Assembly: GCA_040902195.1 (NCBI GenBank)
Contig: JBBDXS010000003.1
Coordinates: 62,001 to 126,000, forward strand
Source of the DNA: JBBDXS01 sp040902195
Lineage (GTDB): Bacteria; Chloroflexota; Dehalococcoidia; DSTF01; RBG-16-68-14
Reading direction: 5' to 3'
Length of the DNA: 64,000 nt
Shown here: piece after piece, positions 25,995 through 34,020 of the stretch
Layout of the letters: each line of letters begins with the position of its first letter
Position numbering within the stretch: the stretch's first letter is position 1
Position numbers and translations under genes: made by a program
The notes under the pieces: generated by a model
Told to the model about the DNA's origin: nothing
Seen by the model: the letters and a program-made list of their open reading frames with translations, nothing else
Database searches by the model: none

Positions 25995-28900
25995 TCACGC
26001 GTCTGTTTCGCGCCGGTGTATCGCCAGGACCGATCCGGAGGCGAAGAGGAAGATTCCTGTCACGACAGCGCCCAGCACGAGGACGCTGAACAGCCACTCG
26101 CCCTCTGTTGCCGGCGCGCCGGTGCTGGGCAGGCCTTTCGGGCCGATGACGGTCGGGAGACCATGGCTGACGAATGTGGCGGTGGGTGCCGGCGCGGACG
26201 TACTGGTCGGCGGCACCGTGACCGACGTGGGCGTCGGAGCGACGGCTGTGCTCGTTGGCAGGCTGGTGGACGTCGGTGGTGGTACCAGGGTCGGCGTGTT
26301 GGTCGGAAACTCCTGGAGCGGGCCAATGGTCGGCGTGGGCGTGATGGTCGGTGTCGGCTGCGGGCTGCCGGTAGAGGTCGGCGTAGGCGTGCCGAGCTGC
26401 GCCGTCGGCGTAGGCGTCACGGTCGGGGTGTTGGCGAAGGTCGGCGTCGGGGTGACGGTAGCGGCTGGTGTGGATGTCACTTCCGCTGCCGTGGGCGTTG
26501 CAGTGACCGTGCCGGCCGCTGTCGGAGTCGGCGTCACGGTGGCCGCCGACGTCGGGGTCGGTGTCGGAGGCGTGCCCGTGACGGTCGGCGTGGGGGTCAG
26601 CGTCGGGGTCTGCAGGGGCGTTTGGGTCGGCGTCGGAGGTGTGCCCGTGACGGTTGGCGTGGGCGTGAAAGGCGTGCCTGTGGCCGTGGGCGTCTCCTTG
26701 CCCGGCGGGTCCTGCTGCGGGTGCGGGTTTTCACACGTCGAACCGGTGCGGCCGTAGACGGTCTCGAGGTCTTTGATGTCGATGTCGCCGTCGGGGTTCA
26801 TCGCGGGCTCGAGGTCCAGGTTTGTGGAGTAGTGGTTCGAACCCTCGTTGAAGCCGTAGCGACCGGCGACCATCTGCTGGTCGACGACGTCGACGATGCA
26901 GTCGCCGCTGATGTCGCCTTCCAGCCTGCGGATGATGATGTGCGCGTCGCCGACGCTGTAGAGCGGAATGCCACCCCCCAGGACATCGGCCAGCTCGGTG
27001 CCGCCGGTGATGTCGTCCAGGAGCGTCTCGATGCCGTTCTGGTACGCCGGCCGCAGCTTCACTTCCGCGGACGGGCGCACGATGACCACAGCGAGCACAC
27101 CGGAGCCGCTCGGGCCTGCCTGCGCGCCGGAGCTGACGCAGCCGAAATGGATGCGGTCTTCGCCCACGAGCTTGGTGCAGAACGTGCTGCGCCCGGTGCT
27201 CTTGAGGAACGGACCCTCGATCACGTCGATCGCGATCACGAGCGGGTCATAGCGCACCGTCAGCTCGAAGGCGCCGAGCGGCCGGTCTGCGGGAACGCCG
27301 ACGACCTGCTCGTGAATCAAGATCGGGTCCCCACCGATGAAGATATTCGCGGCGCTCGGGTCTTTATAGATGCCCGTCTGTCCCTGCGGCGGCAGCTCTT
27401 CCGCCTCGGCCACCGAGATGCCGGCGAAGTCTTCGACGAAGCCGAGCGCACGCTGGACGAAGCTGCTGGAGCCACGACCACCGCCGCGGCCCGGGGTGTT
27501 CGTCGCCGTCGGGATGGCGGTCGATGTCGGCGCGGCCTGTACGAAGATCGAGGGGTCCTGCGTCGAAGGCGTGCCGAGCGACTGTGCGCTGATATTGGTG
27601 AGGATGACATCGCTGAGGTGCAATGGCGAGAGGCCGGGCGCGAGCCCCTGCATCGTCAGCTTCGCGATGACCCCCGAGCCGGTCGCGCCCGGAGACGTTG
27701 CTCCGAAGCTCTTGCATGTGTAGGCGACGCTCCCAACGTCCAAGATCGGCGGGGCACACACGACGGTGCGTCCCGTGCTGCCGAGGAAGGGCTGGAGTGT
27801 CATCGCAGTGAAGCCGGTGATGGACGGATTGTACGACACCGTGAACTGAAACCCGCCAAAGTCGCTCACGCCCTCCGCGATCACGTCATACGTGGCGAGG
27901 TTGCCAGGCGCGACGGTGTGCGACGATGGCGAGAGCTTCAGCGCAAGCGGGCCGGCAGCCGATATGCCCGCGCCTCCCGCGCCGGAGGCAAGGATCGCGA
28001 CGCTGCCGTTCTGGACGCCCGAGACCGGGATTTCCTGCGGCGTGTCGTTGGTCGGGTCCCCGTCTTCCCGCAACGGATCGGCCGGCGTGTCGATGAGAAT
28101 GATGTCCTGTAGTTGCAGCGGCGAAACGCCCAGCGCAGACAGCGCCTGGAACTTCATCTCAACGATCACGCCGCTCCCGCTGGGCCCGAGCGGCAGCGGG
28201 CTCAGCGTATTGCACGAAAACTGATAGAACCCGGCGGGCTGTGACGGCTCAGAGCATGCCACGATGCGCCCGGTGCTGCCGAGGAACGGCCCGGGGTCCG
28301 CGTCGTTTGGTGACGAGGCGCTGGGGTCGCGGTCGACAACCGCGATCAGGTTCGGGTTGTAAGCGATCGTGACCTGGAAGCCGCCCAGGTGCGAGACGTT
28401 GTCGATCCCCACCTGGACCAGCAGCTCATCGCCGGTCCCGATCGTCTGCGACGCAGGAACGACGCACAGCGTCACACCCGTGCTCGCGCCGCACTGCGGC
28501 TGCGGCGTCGCCGTGGCGACCGGGCCGACCGTGGCGGTCAGCGTGGGCGTCCTGGTCGGCGTCACGGTCGGCGTGCGAGTCGCTGTCGCCGTCGGACAGC
28601 CGCTCGTCGGACACGGCGTCGGCGATAGCGTCGGCGTGGGTGACAGCGTCTGCGTCGGCGTCAGCGTGATCGTCGGCGTGAGTGTCGGTTCCGGCGTCGG
28701 CGGCTCAACGACAAGCACCGACGCGCCGGTCAACGCCGGTGCCGGATACGGAACCCCGCCCAGGTCTTCAGGATCAAGGACCGTCAAGATCACCTCGCTC
28801 AGATTGAGTGTCGACAGGCCGTTTGCCTCGCCGTGCAGCGTGATAACGGCAAGCGTGCCAGAGCCCGTTGGTCCCGGCGGAAGCTGCCCCAGCGTATTGC

Positions 28901-30665
28901 ACGAGAACTGATGGTAGCCCGCGGGCGCGGCGGCTTCACTGCAGGTTACGTTGCGCCCCGTGCTGCCAAGGAACGGCCCGGGGTCCGCGTCAGTCAGCGA
29001 CGAGGGACTGGGGTCGGCGACCGACACGATCGCCGGGTTGAAGCCCAGGGTGAACTGAAACGCGCCGACGGTGAGCGGCTCCGGCGTCCCGGGCAAGAGG
29101 ATTGCCGGGGCGTTCGCCACCTTCACCAGGACCTGAACCGTACTACCCCGGTTGATCGTCTCACTCACCGGCTCCAGGCAGACGGCGAAGGCGGATGTCG
29201 CGCCGCAGGGGCCGGGCGTTGCAGTTGCCGTCGCAGTCCCGGTGGCGGTCGGCGTGCGCGTGGCCGTCGCAGTGTTCGTCGGCGTTGCGGTCGGGCAGAC
29301 GCCGGGGCACGGGGTATTGGTCGGCGTGGGCGTACGCGTGGCCGTGGCGGTCGGCGTGTTCGTGGGGGTATTCGTCGGCGTCGCCGTGGGACAACCCTCC
29401 GTCGGGCAGGGCGTCGGCGTCAACGTCGGCGTGCGAGTTGGGGTGAAGGTATGCGTCGGCGTGGCGGTCGGCACCAGGATCGCCACGGTCCCGTCCTGAA
29501 CGCCGTTAACCGTGATCTGCCTCGGTGTGTTGTTCGTCGGATCGCCGTCTTCCTGGCCGGGATCGATGGGCGTGTCGATCAAGATGATGTTCTCGAGGTG
29601 CAGTGGCGAGATGCCCAAGACACTTGACTGGGCCTCGAACGTCACCTCCGCGATGACGCCGTTGCTGCTCGGGCCAAGCGGCAAAGCGCCCAGTGAGTTA
29701 CAGGTGAACTGGTAGGAGCCCGGAGGTTGGCCAGGATCGAGGCAGCTCACGCTGCGTCCCGTGCTGCCCAAGAACGGGCCAGGATCCGCGTCCGTAGGCG
29801 AGAGCGGACTCGGATCTGCGTCAACAACCGAGATGAGCGCCGGGTTAAAGACCAGATCGAACTGGAAGCTGCCCAAATACGTCACGTTGTCGACGCTCAC
29901 CCGAACTTGGAACTGGTTGCCCGCCGAGACGCTCTGAAACGGCGGCACGACGCAGAGCGTCACACCCGTGGCGGAGCCGCACTGCTGCGCGCCGGGCGTC
30001 GGCGTGCCAAACGACGTGGGCGTGCGGGTCGGTGTCGACGTGCGCGTCGGCGTCTCAGTAACCGGCCCCGGCGTGGGTGTGATGGTAGGCGTTGGACATA
30101 CGCCGCCTCCCGAGACGGTTAACGAGCCCGTCTGCACTGTCGGCATGATGTCGGTACCCGAGCTCGAACTCAAGCCGGCGAGCGGAAGATCCAACGGACT
30201 CGTCCCGCCGCACGACGTCGAGAACGTTACCGTCGCGAGCAGCCCGCTGCCCGAGGCGCCGGCGCTACCGCCCAGCGTGAGACAACCATACTTGACGGAG
30301 TTCGGCTCCAGGACCGCCGGCAGGCAGATCACAGTGCGGCCGCTGCTGCCGAGAAACGGACCGTTAGCGACGGAGACATAGCCCACGATGCTGGGCTCGT
30401 ACTGCAAGATGAACTCGTACGCGCCCAGGTCAGTAACGTCGTCGACGCGGATCTCCACTGTCGCGTTGCCGCCGGCACTGACCGTCTGGCTCGCGGGGCT
30501 GACGCGCATCACGGTGGCAGTCTGAGCTTGTGCCGTCGAAGGGGTGAAGGAGGGGGAAAGCAGCGTCATCGCCACGACTGCCGTGGCGACAAGCAAGAGC
30601 GGCAATACCAGCCGCATCCTTTCGGCCAGGAACTCCCGCGCTCCGGCGGAGGATCGATGCGTCAC
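25995..30665 (-). CDS. Giant six-cohesin surface scaffold with LPSTG sorting signal
   Basis: 1556 residues. After a signal peptide come six cohesin-like domains of about 150 residues separated mostly by Thr/Pro linkers. Each carries a GPFL(G/K)S(S/T)GR motif (GPFLGSTGR in four) and paired cysteines. A dockerin-like module follows near residues 1260-1330 (DISGDCIVDVVDQQMVAGRYG, DGDIDIKDLETVYGRTGSTC), then about 170 residues of TPTxT repeats. The end is LPSTG (1512-1516), a hydrophobic segment and HRRETDA, a full sortase signal. GTG 30665 has AAGGAGG 8 bp upstream. This is the probable anchoring scaffold for local dockerin proteins. Confidence 0.85.
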   Translation of the reverse strand: MTHRSSAGAREFLAERMRLVLPLLLVATAVVAMTLLSPSFTPSTAQAQTATVMRVSPASQTVSAGGNATVEIRVDDVTDLGAYEFILQYEPSIVGYVSVANGPFLGSSGRTVICLPAVLEPNSVKYGCLTLGGSAGASGSGLLATVTFSTSCGGTSPLDLPLAGLSSSSGTDIMPTVQTGSLTVSGGGVCPTPTITPTPGPVTETPTRTSTPTRTPTSFGTPTPGAQQCGSATGVTLCVVPPFQSVSAGNQFQVRVSVDNVTYLGSFQFDLVFNPALISVVDADPSPLSPTDADPGPFLGSTGRSVSCLDPGQPPGSYQFTCNSLGALPLGPSSNGVIAEVTFEAQSSVLGISPLHLENIILIDTPIDPGQEDGDPTNNTPRQITVNGVQDGTVAILVPTATPTHTFTPTRTPTLTPTPCPTEGCPTATPTNTPTNTPTATATRTPTPTNTPCPGVCPTATPTNTATATRTPTATGTATATATPGPCGATSAFAVCLEPVSETINRGSTVQVLVKVANAPAILLPGTPEPLTVGAFQFTLGFNPAIVSVADPSPSSLTDADPGPFLGSTGRNVTCSEAAAPAGYHQFSCNTLGQLPPGPTGSGTLAVITLHGEANGLSTLNLSEVILTVLDPEDLGGVPYPAPALTGASVLVVEPPTPEPTLTPTITLTPTQTLSPTPTLSPTPCPTSGCPTATATRTPTVTPTRTPTLTATVGPVATATPQPQCGASTGVTLCVVPASQTIGTGDELLVQVGIDNVSHLGGFQVTIAYNPNLIAVVDRDPSASSPNDADPGPFLGSTGRIVACSEPSQPAGFYQFSCNTLSPLPLGPSGSGVIVEMKFQALSALGVSPLQLQDIILIDTPADPLREDGDPTNDTPQEIPVSGVQNGSVAILASGAGGAGISAAGPLALKLSPSSHTVAPGNLATYDVIAEGVSDFGGFQFTVSYNPSITGFTAMTLQPFLGSTGRTVVCAPPILDVGSVAYTCKSFGATSPGATGSGVIAKLTMQGLAPGLSPLHLSDVILTNISAQSLGTPSTQDPSIFVQAAPTSTAIPTATNTPGRGGGRGSSSFVQRALGFVEDFAGISVAEAEELPPQGQTGIYKDPSAANIFIGGDPILIHEQVVGVPADRPLGAFELTVRYDPLVIAIDVIEGPFLKSTGRSTFCTKLVGEDRIHFGCVSSGAQAGPSGSGVLAVVIVRPSAEVKLRPAYQNGIETLLDDITGGTELADVLGGGIPLYSVGDAHIIIRRLEGDISGDCIVDVVDQQMVAGRYGFNEGSNHYSTNLDLEPAMNPDGDIDIKDLETVYGRTGSTCENPHPQQDPPGKETPTATGTPFTPTPTVTGTPPTPTQTPLQTPTLTPTPTVTGTPPTPTPTSAATVTPTPTAAGTVTATPTAAEVTSTPAATVTPTPTFANTPTVTPTPTAQLGTPTPTSTGSPQPTPTITPTPTIGPLQEFPTNTPTLVPPPTSTSLPTSTAVAPTPTSVTVPPTSTSAPAPTATFVSHGLPTVIGPKGLPSTGAPATEGEWLFSVLVLGAVVTGIFLFASGSVLAIHRRETDA

Positions 30666-31050
30666 TTCTGTGCCCTCCTTGGGCAGACGCGAACCGATAT
30701 AGGAGCGCTCTGGATGCGCGACTGTGACGTCAAACGCCTTCCTCTTATTCCAACGTCTCCACTTGGCAGACGTAACTGAGGGGCTAGCGTCCTTGCTTGC
30801 TCGTAGCCGGGCCGGGTGCGATCAGGCGGGGGTTTCGGAGGGAGCTAGGGGGCTTCTACCAGGCTCCCCCCATTCTGTCAACCAACGCCGGCCAGGTCCC
30901 TTGTAATGAGTCAAGCTCAGTATGGCCTGCCGGTGTTGTCTACCCGTAACCAGGTTGTCAAATGCCTGTTAAATGTCTACCGTTCGCGTGACGAAATGCA
31001 CAAGGTGGAGTAGAATTAAGCTCGACAGTCTCCACGACCATGGAGAAGCC
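30666..31050. promoter_or_regulatory. Divergent intergenic region between scaffold gene and nuoB
   Basis: It holds a promoter for nuoB: GTGACG (30988-30993), a 17-bp spacer and TAGAAT (31011-31016). GC-rich hairpin sequence lies near 30840-30880. No open reading frame looks real, and no convincing promoter for the scaffold gene was found. Confidence 0.5.
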
Positions 31051-31689
31051 ATGACCATCGAGCACATTGAGCCCATCCAGCTAGGCACCGATGTCGACGA
31101 GGAACTGAAGAGCAACCTGCTCCTCGGCTCGGTCGACCAGGTCCTGAACTGGGCGCGCAGTTCGTCGCTCTGGCCGGTCATGTTCGGACTGGCCTGCTGC
31201 GCCATCGAGATGATCGCGACAGCGACCCCGAGATACGACATCGCGCGCTTCGGCGCCGAGGTCTTCCGCGCTTCGCCCAGACAGGCGGACCTGATGATCG
31301 TGTCGGGAACGGTGACCTGGAAGATGTCGCCCTCTGTCCGGCGGGTCTACCTCCAGATGGCGGAGCCGCGCTGGGTGATCGCGTTCGGTGGCTGCGCAAC
31401 GATGGGCGGCCCGTTCGCGTTCGGCTACAGCACGCTGCCCGGCGTGAACCTCGTCGTGCCGGTCGACGCGTACGTGCCGGGTTGTCCGCCGCGGCCGGAG
31501 TCGCTGCTCCAGGGGCTGATGCTGCTCCAGGACAAGATCCGCGCGGCAGGAACCTCGGGCGAACCCCGCGACCGCGTCGAGCCGACGGGCGATTTCAGCA
31601 CGTACCTTCCGCCAACCGACCCCGTCCGCCTGGAGCTCGAATCGCTCTTCCCTCCGTTCACCAAGCGCCAGGCGCCCGCCCAAGCGTAG
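31051..31689 (+). CDS. nuoB: NADH-quinone oxidoreductase subunit B
   Basis: 212 residues. NuoB carries the N2 [4Fe-4S] cluster of complex I, and all four ligand cysteines are visible: the CC pair in LACCAIEM, one in GGCATMGG and one in VPGCPPRPE. The first ATG (30973) gives an unlikely extension; ATG 31051 fits the family. No other nuo genes are nearby, which is unusual because nuoB normally sits in a nuo operon. It could belong to a scattered complex I or a related hydrogenase-type complex. Confidence 0.87.
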   Translation: MTIEHIEPIQLGTDVDEELKSNLLLGSVDQVLNWARSSSLWPVMFGLACCAIEMIATATPRYDIARFGAEVFRASPRQADLMIVSGTVTWKMSPSVRRVYLQMAEPRWVIAFGGCATMGGPFAFGYSTLPGVNLVVPVDAYVPGCPPRPESLLQGLMLLQDKIRAAGTSGEPRDRVEPTGDFSTYLPPTDPVRLELESLFPPFTKRQAPAQA

Positions 31690-31773
31690 CTCACGTTGGC
31701 TCCCTTCAAGGCCGTATCTGGCCAGCCGATGATAGGAGTAGAAGCCCGGCCTACATGACAAAGGAGGCTTGCC

Positions 31774-32583
31774 ATGCGGCGTACGCTTGTCTTTTTGCTG
31801 CTAGCTATCGCACTGCTCGCCGCGGCTTGTGGGGGCGGAAGCAAGTCGAGCGACAACAACGATGACGGGTCGAACACGATCCGCGACAACGGCGGCGTGT
31901 ACGACGTCGACGGTGCCGCGCCGAGCGATGTCGACACAGCCACGTCTACTGACGATCTGTTCGCGAACATCAATCCGCTGAGCGCGGCGCTGGGCGGCCT
32001 CGATGCCTTTTCTGCCGCGTCGCCGAGCAACCTCGATCCTGCTTTGGCCGGTCTGTTGCTCGGCGAGAGCGATCTGCCGGAGGCGTTCGCATCCTACGGT
32101 GACTTTTCGTTCTCCGCCGGCGGCGGCTCGATGGCCGCGCGCATGTTCGCGACGGGCGATCCGAACAGCGACGACCCGGGCACGATCGTCATGTCGATGG
32201 TGGTGGAAGTACCGCCGGACGAGATCGATCAATTGACCGAGGCCTTGGATGCGAGCAGCCTGGAGAACGACATCTTCGGCGACGGCACGTTCGGCGACTT
32301 CGAAGTCGTCGATGCGTCAGACCTTGGCGACCAGGCGGTGGGCGTCCATCTGGAGATCGATCTCGGCGCCTTTATCGGCGCGCTTTCCGAGGCCTTCGGA
32401 GAGGAAGGCGAGGACGTTGCGCGCGAGGAGCTGCCGTTCGAGAGCGGCATCGCGCTCGACATGTACATGTTCGTGCGTGGCGACAAGATGCTTATGGTCA
32501 GCACCGTGTGGCCGAGCGACCAGAGCGCCCGCGCGGACGCGCACTCGCTTGCCGCGCTGCTCAGCGCGCGGACGACGTCGTAA
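31774..32583 (+). CDS. Hypothetical lipoprotein
   Basis: 269 residues with a signal peptide and lipobox (ALLAAACGGG), then an Asp/Asn/Ser-rich linker and an acidic, low-Lys soluble domain. I recognise no known domain. AAAGGAGG lies 8 bp before the ATG. Probable surface protein; function unknown. Confidence 0.7.
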   Translation: MRRTLVFLLLAIALLAAACGGGSKSSDNNDDGSNTIRDNGGVYDVDGAAPSDVDTATSTDDLFANINPLSAALGGLDAFSAASPSNLDPALAGLLLGESDLPEAFASYGDFSFSAGGGSMAARMFATGDPNSDDPGTIVMSMVVEVPPDEIDQLTEALDASSLENDIFGDGTFGDFEVVDASDLGDQAVGVHLEIDLGAFIGALSEAFGEEGEDVAREELPFESGIALDMYMFVRGDKMLMVSTVWPSDQSARADAHSLAALLSARTTS

Positions 32584-32650
32584 GCGGCGTGTCGGGCGAC
32601 ACTACAGCAGCGTCCATCTCCGAACGGTGCCCCCTACACCCCGTTCCGGG

Positions 32651-32760
32651 GGTGCAGGGGTGGGAACCCCCTGCCGGGGGGCGCGGGGGGTGTCCCCCCC
32701 GACAACCAAACCTTCCTGGGCGGGCGGGTGGGCAGGACAAACAATGCGATCGCGGGGACG
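32651..32760. repeat. 110-bp GC-rich repeat, copy A
   Basis: A direct repeat shared with 33815-33924. It contains two strong hairpins (GCAGGGG...CCCCTGC and GGGGGG-TGT-CCCCCC), the segment CAAACCTTCCTGGGCGGG and ACAAACAAT. It ends just before a GCGATCG palindrome. Differences between copies are a few bases. Non-coding; no terminal inverted repeats were found. Confidence 0.75.
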
Positions 32761-32856
32761 CTGCGATCGCCCGCTGCACGCAATTGGTTGCGTAGAAGAC
32801 GCGACTACAAGAGACCTCACGACCTATGGCCGGCCTAGCTCCCGGCCTTACCTTCA

Positions 32857-33174
32857 TTAGTAGCGAAACAACACCTTCCCGACGATCAGGTCTCGCGGCA
32901 CGTCGCCGAAGAAGCGGCTGTCCGTGCTCTCGTCTGCGTTATCGCCGAGGAGCGTGTAGCGCCCGTCGTCGACGCGCTCGATGCGCTTGATCAGGTAGCG
33001 ATCGGGCGCGCGCGGATCGCGCACGACGACAACGTCGCCGCGCTTGGGAACGAAGACCCAGTAGTTCGCCCGGCTGGCGACGACGCGATCGCCTTGCGCA
33101 ATCGAGGGCTCCATACTGGCGCCCTCGATGCGATAGCGTGCGAACGGCAACAGCGCGCCGAGGCGGCGCAGCAC
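32857..33174 (-). CDS. sodX: Nickel-type superoxide dismutase maturation protease (S26 family)
   Basis: 105 residues, a small S26 signal-peptidase-like protease with the catalytic Ser in YRIEGASMEPSI and the Lys in YLIKRIERV, plus the family LLGDNADESTDSR loop. Located 1 bp downstream of sodN on the same strand, it is predicted to remove the SodN N-terminal prosequence and expose the nickel-ligating His. It has no long membrane anchor, as in other SodX proteins. Confidence 0.85.
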   Translation of the reverse strand: MLRRLGALLPFARYRIEGASMEPSIAQGDRVVASRANYWVFVPKRGDVVVVRDPRAPDRYLIKRIERVDDGRYTLLGDNADESTDSRFFGDVPRDLIVGKVLFRY

Positions 33175-33175
33175 G

Positions 33176-33697
33176 TTACGCCTGGATCACGAGCTCGCCG
33201 CCGACAGCCTGGCCGGACGGGATGCGCTGGCTCTTCGCGCCCTTCGCGTCCCAAAACGCCTCGGAGAACTTCTGCACTTCGGCGAGCAGGTCTTGCGCAG
33301 CCTGCATGTTCACTTCCTGTCGTGTCTTGGACGCGAGCTTCATGATGTTCCAGACGACGTTGTGCAGGTCCTTGTGCTTCTCCAGGTGCTCGGGCTTGAA
33401 GAAGTCGCCCCAGATGATGCGCACTTCGCGCTTCACCAGCTCGGCGTGCTCTTCCTTGACCGTGACATAGCGTGCGAGCGAGTTGACGTACTTGTCGCGG
33501 TCGGCCTTGCTCGGCGGGGCGCCGCCGGGCGCTTCGAGCGCCTCGATGAGCTGGTTCATGCGGATGCACGTCAGCGCACCGATCTGCGCGAGGTGCGGGT
33601 CGTAGATGCCGCACGGGATGTCGCAGTGCGCATGGGCAGTCTGGGGTTCGTTGATGCGGTCGAGCAGGCGCAGGGCGGAACGAACGACAACGTTCAT
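33176..33697 (-). CDS. sodN: Nickel superoxide dismutase
   Basis: 173 residues. The nickel hook is HCDIPCGIY, with His24, Cys25, Cys29 and Tyr32 becoming mature His1, Cys2, Cys6 and Tyr9. A 23-residue propeptide precedes it. The rest is the all-helical NiSOD fold (VKEEHAELVKREVRIIWGD). It converts superoxide to O2 and H2O2. It forms an operon with sodX, and the pair lies between two copies of a 110-bp repeat. Confidence 0.93.
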   Translation of the reverse strand: MNVVVRSALRLLDRINEPQTAHAHCDIPCGIYDPHLAQIGALTCIRMNQLIEALEAPGGAPPSKADRDKYVNSLARYVTVKEEHAELVKREVRIIWGDFFKPEHLEKHKDLHNVVWNIMKLASKTRQEVNMQAAQDLLAEVQKFSEAFWDAKGAKSQRIPSGQAVGGELVIQA

Positions 33698-34020
33698 GAT
33701 GAGCTACCTCCATGTAGTAGTGGGGATGTGTTGCGGCGAGCAGTCTAACAGATGTCGCGGCGGATTTGTAGGGGGGCTCAGCTCCCATGTCGCGACTTCG
33801 CGACCCGTGCTACGGGTGCAGGGGGTGGGAACCCCCTGCCGGGGGGCGCGGGGGGTGTCCCCCCGATAACCAAACCTTCCTGGGCGGGCGGGTGGGAAGG
33901 ACAAACAATACGATAGCGGGGACGGTGCGAATCGTTTGTCGCACAGGTGGTGATGTCGCGGCGGATTTGTAGGGGCGGGTTTCAAACCGCCCCTACATTG
34001 CGATCAATCAAACGTGTCCT
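33698..34020. repeat. Intergenic region with repeat copy B and palindromes
   Basis: It contains the second copy of the 110-bp repeat (33815-33924) and two copies of GATGTCGCGGCGGATTTG (near 33752 and 33951), the second running into a strong palindrome (GTAGGGGCGG...CCGCCCCTAC, 33969-33996). No gene is seen. Confidence 0.7.

Noticed and set aside
26130..26700. Tandem GTCGGCGTGGGCGTG-like DNA repeats (also near 14970-15260, 23350-23470, 28500-28700 and 29200-29460)
   Set aside because: These encode Thr/Pro-rich linkers in the minus-strand cohesin genes. Unit length and spacing vary, so they are not CRISPR or a satellite repeat.
13488..30665. Long plus-strand open frames opposite the cohesin genes
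   Set aside because: They are Arg/Val-rich or Gly-Val repeats without domains and mirror the Thr/Pro linkers. The minus-strand frames have signal peptides, ribosome sites and domains.
13488..30665. Classical cellulosome
   Set aside because: No glycoside hydrolase, CBM or other cellulase-type domain was seen on either strand.
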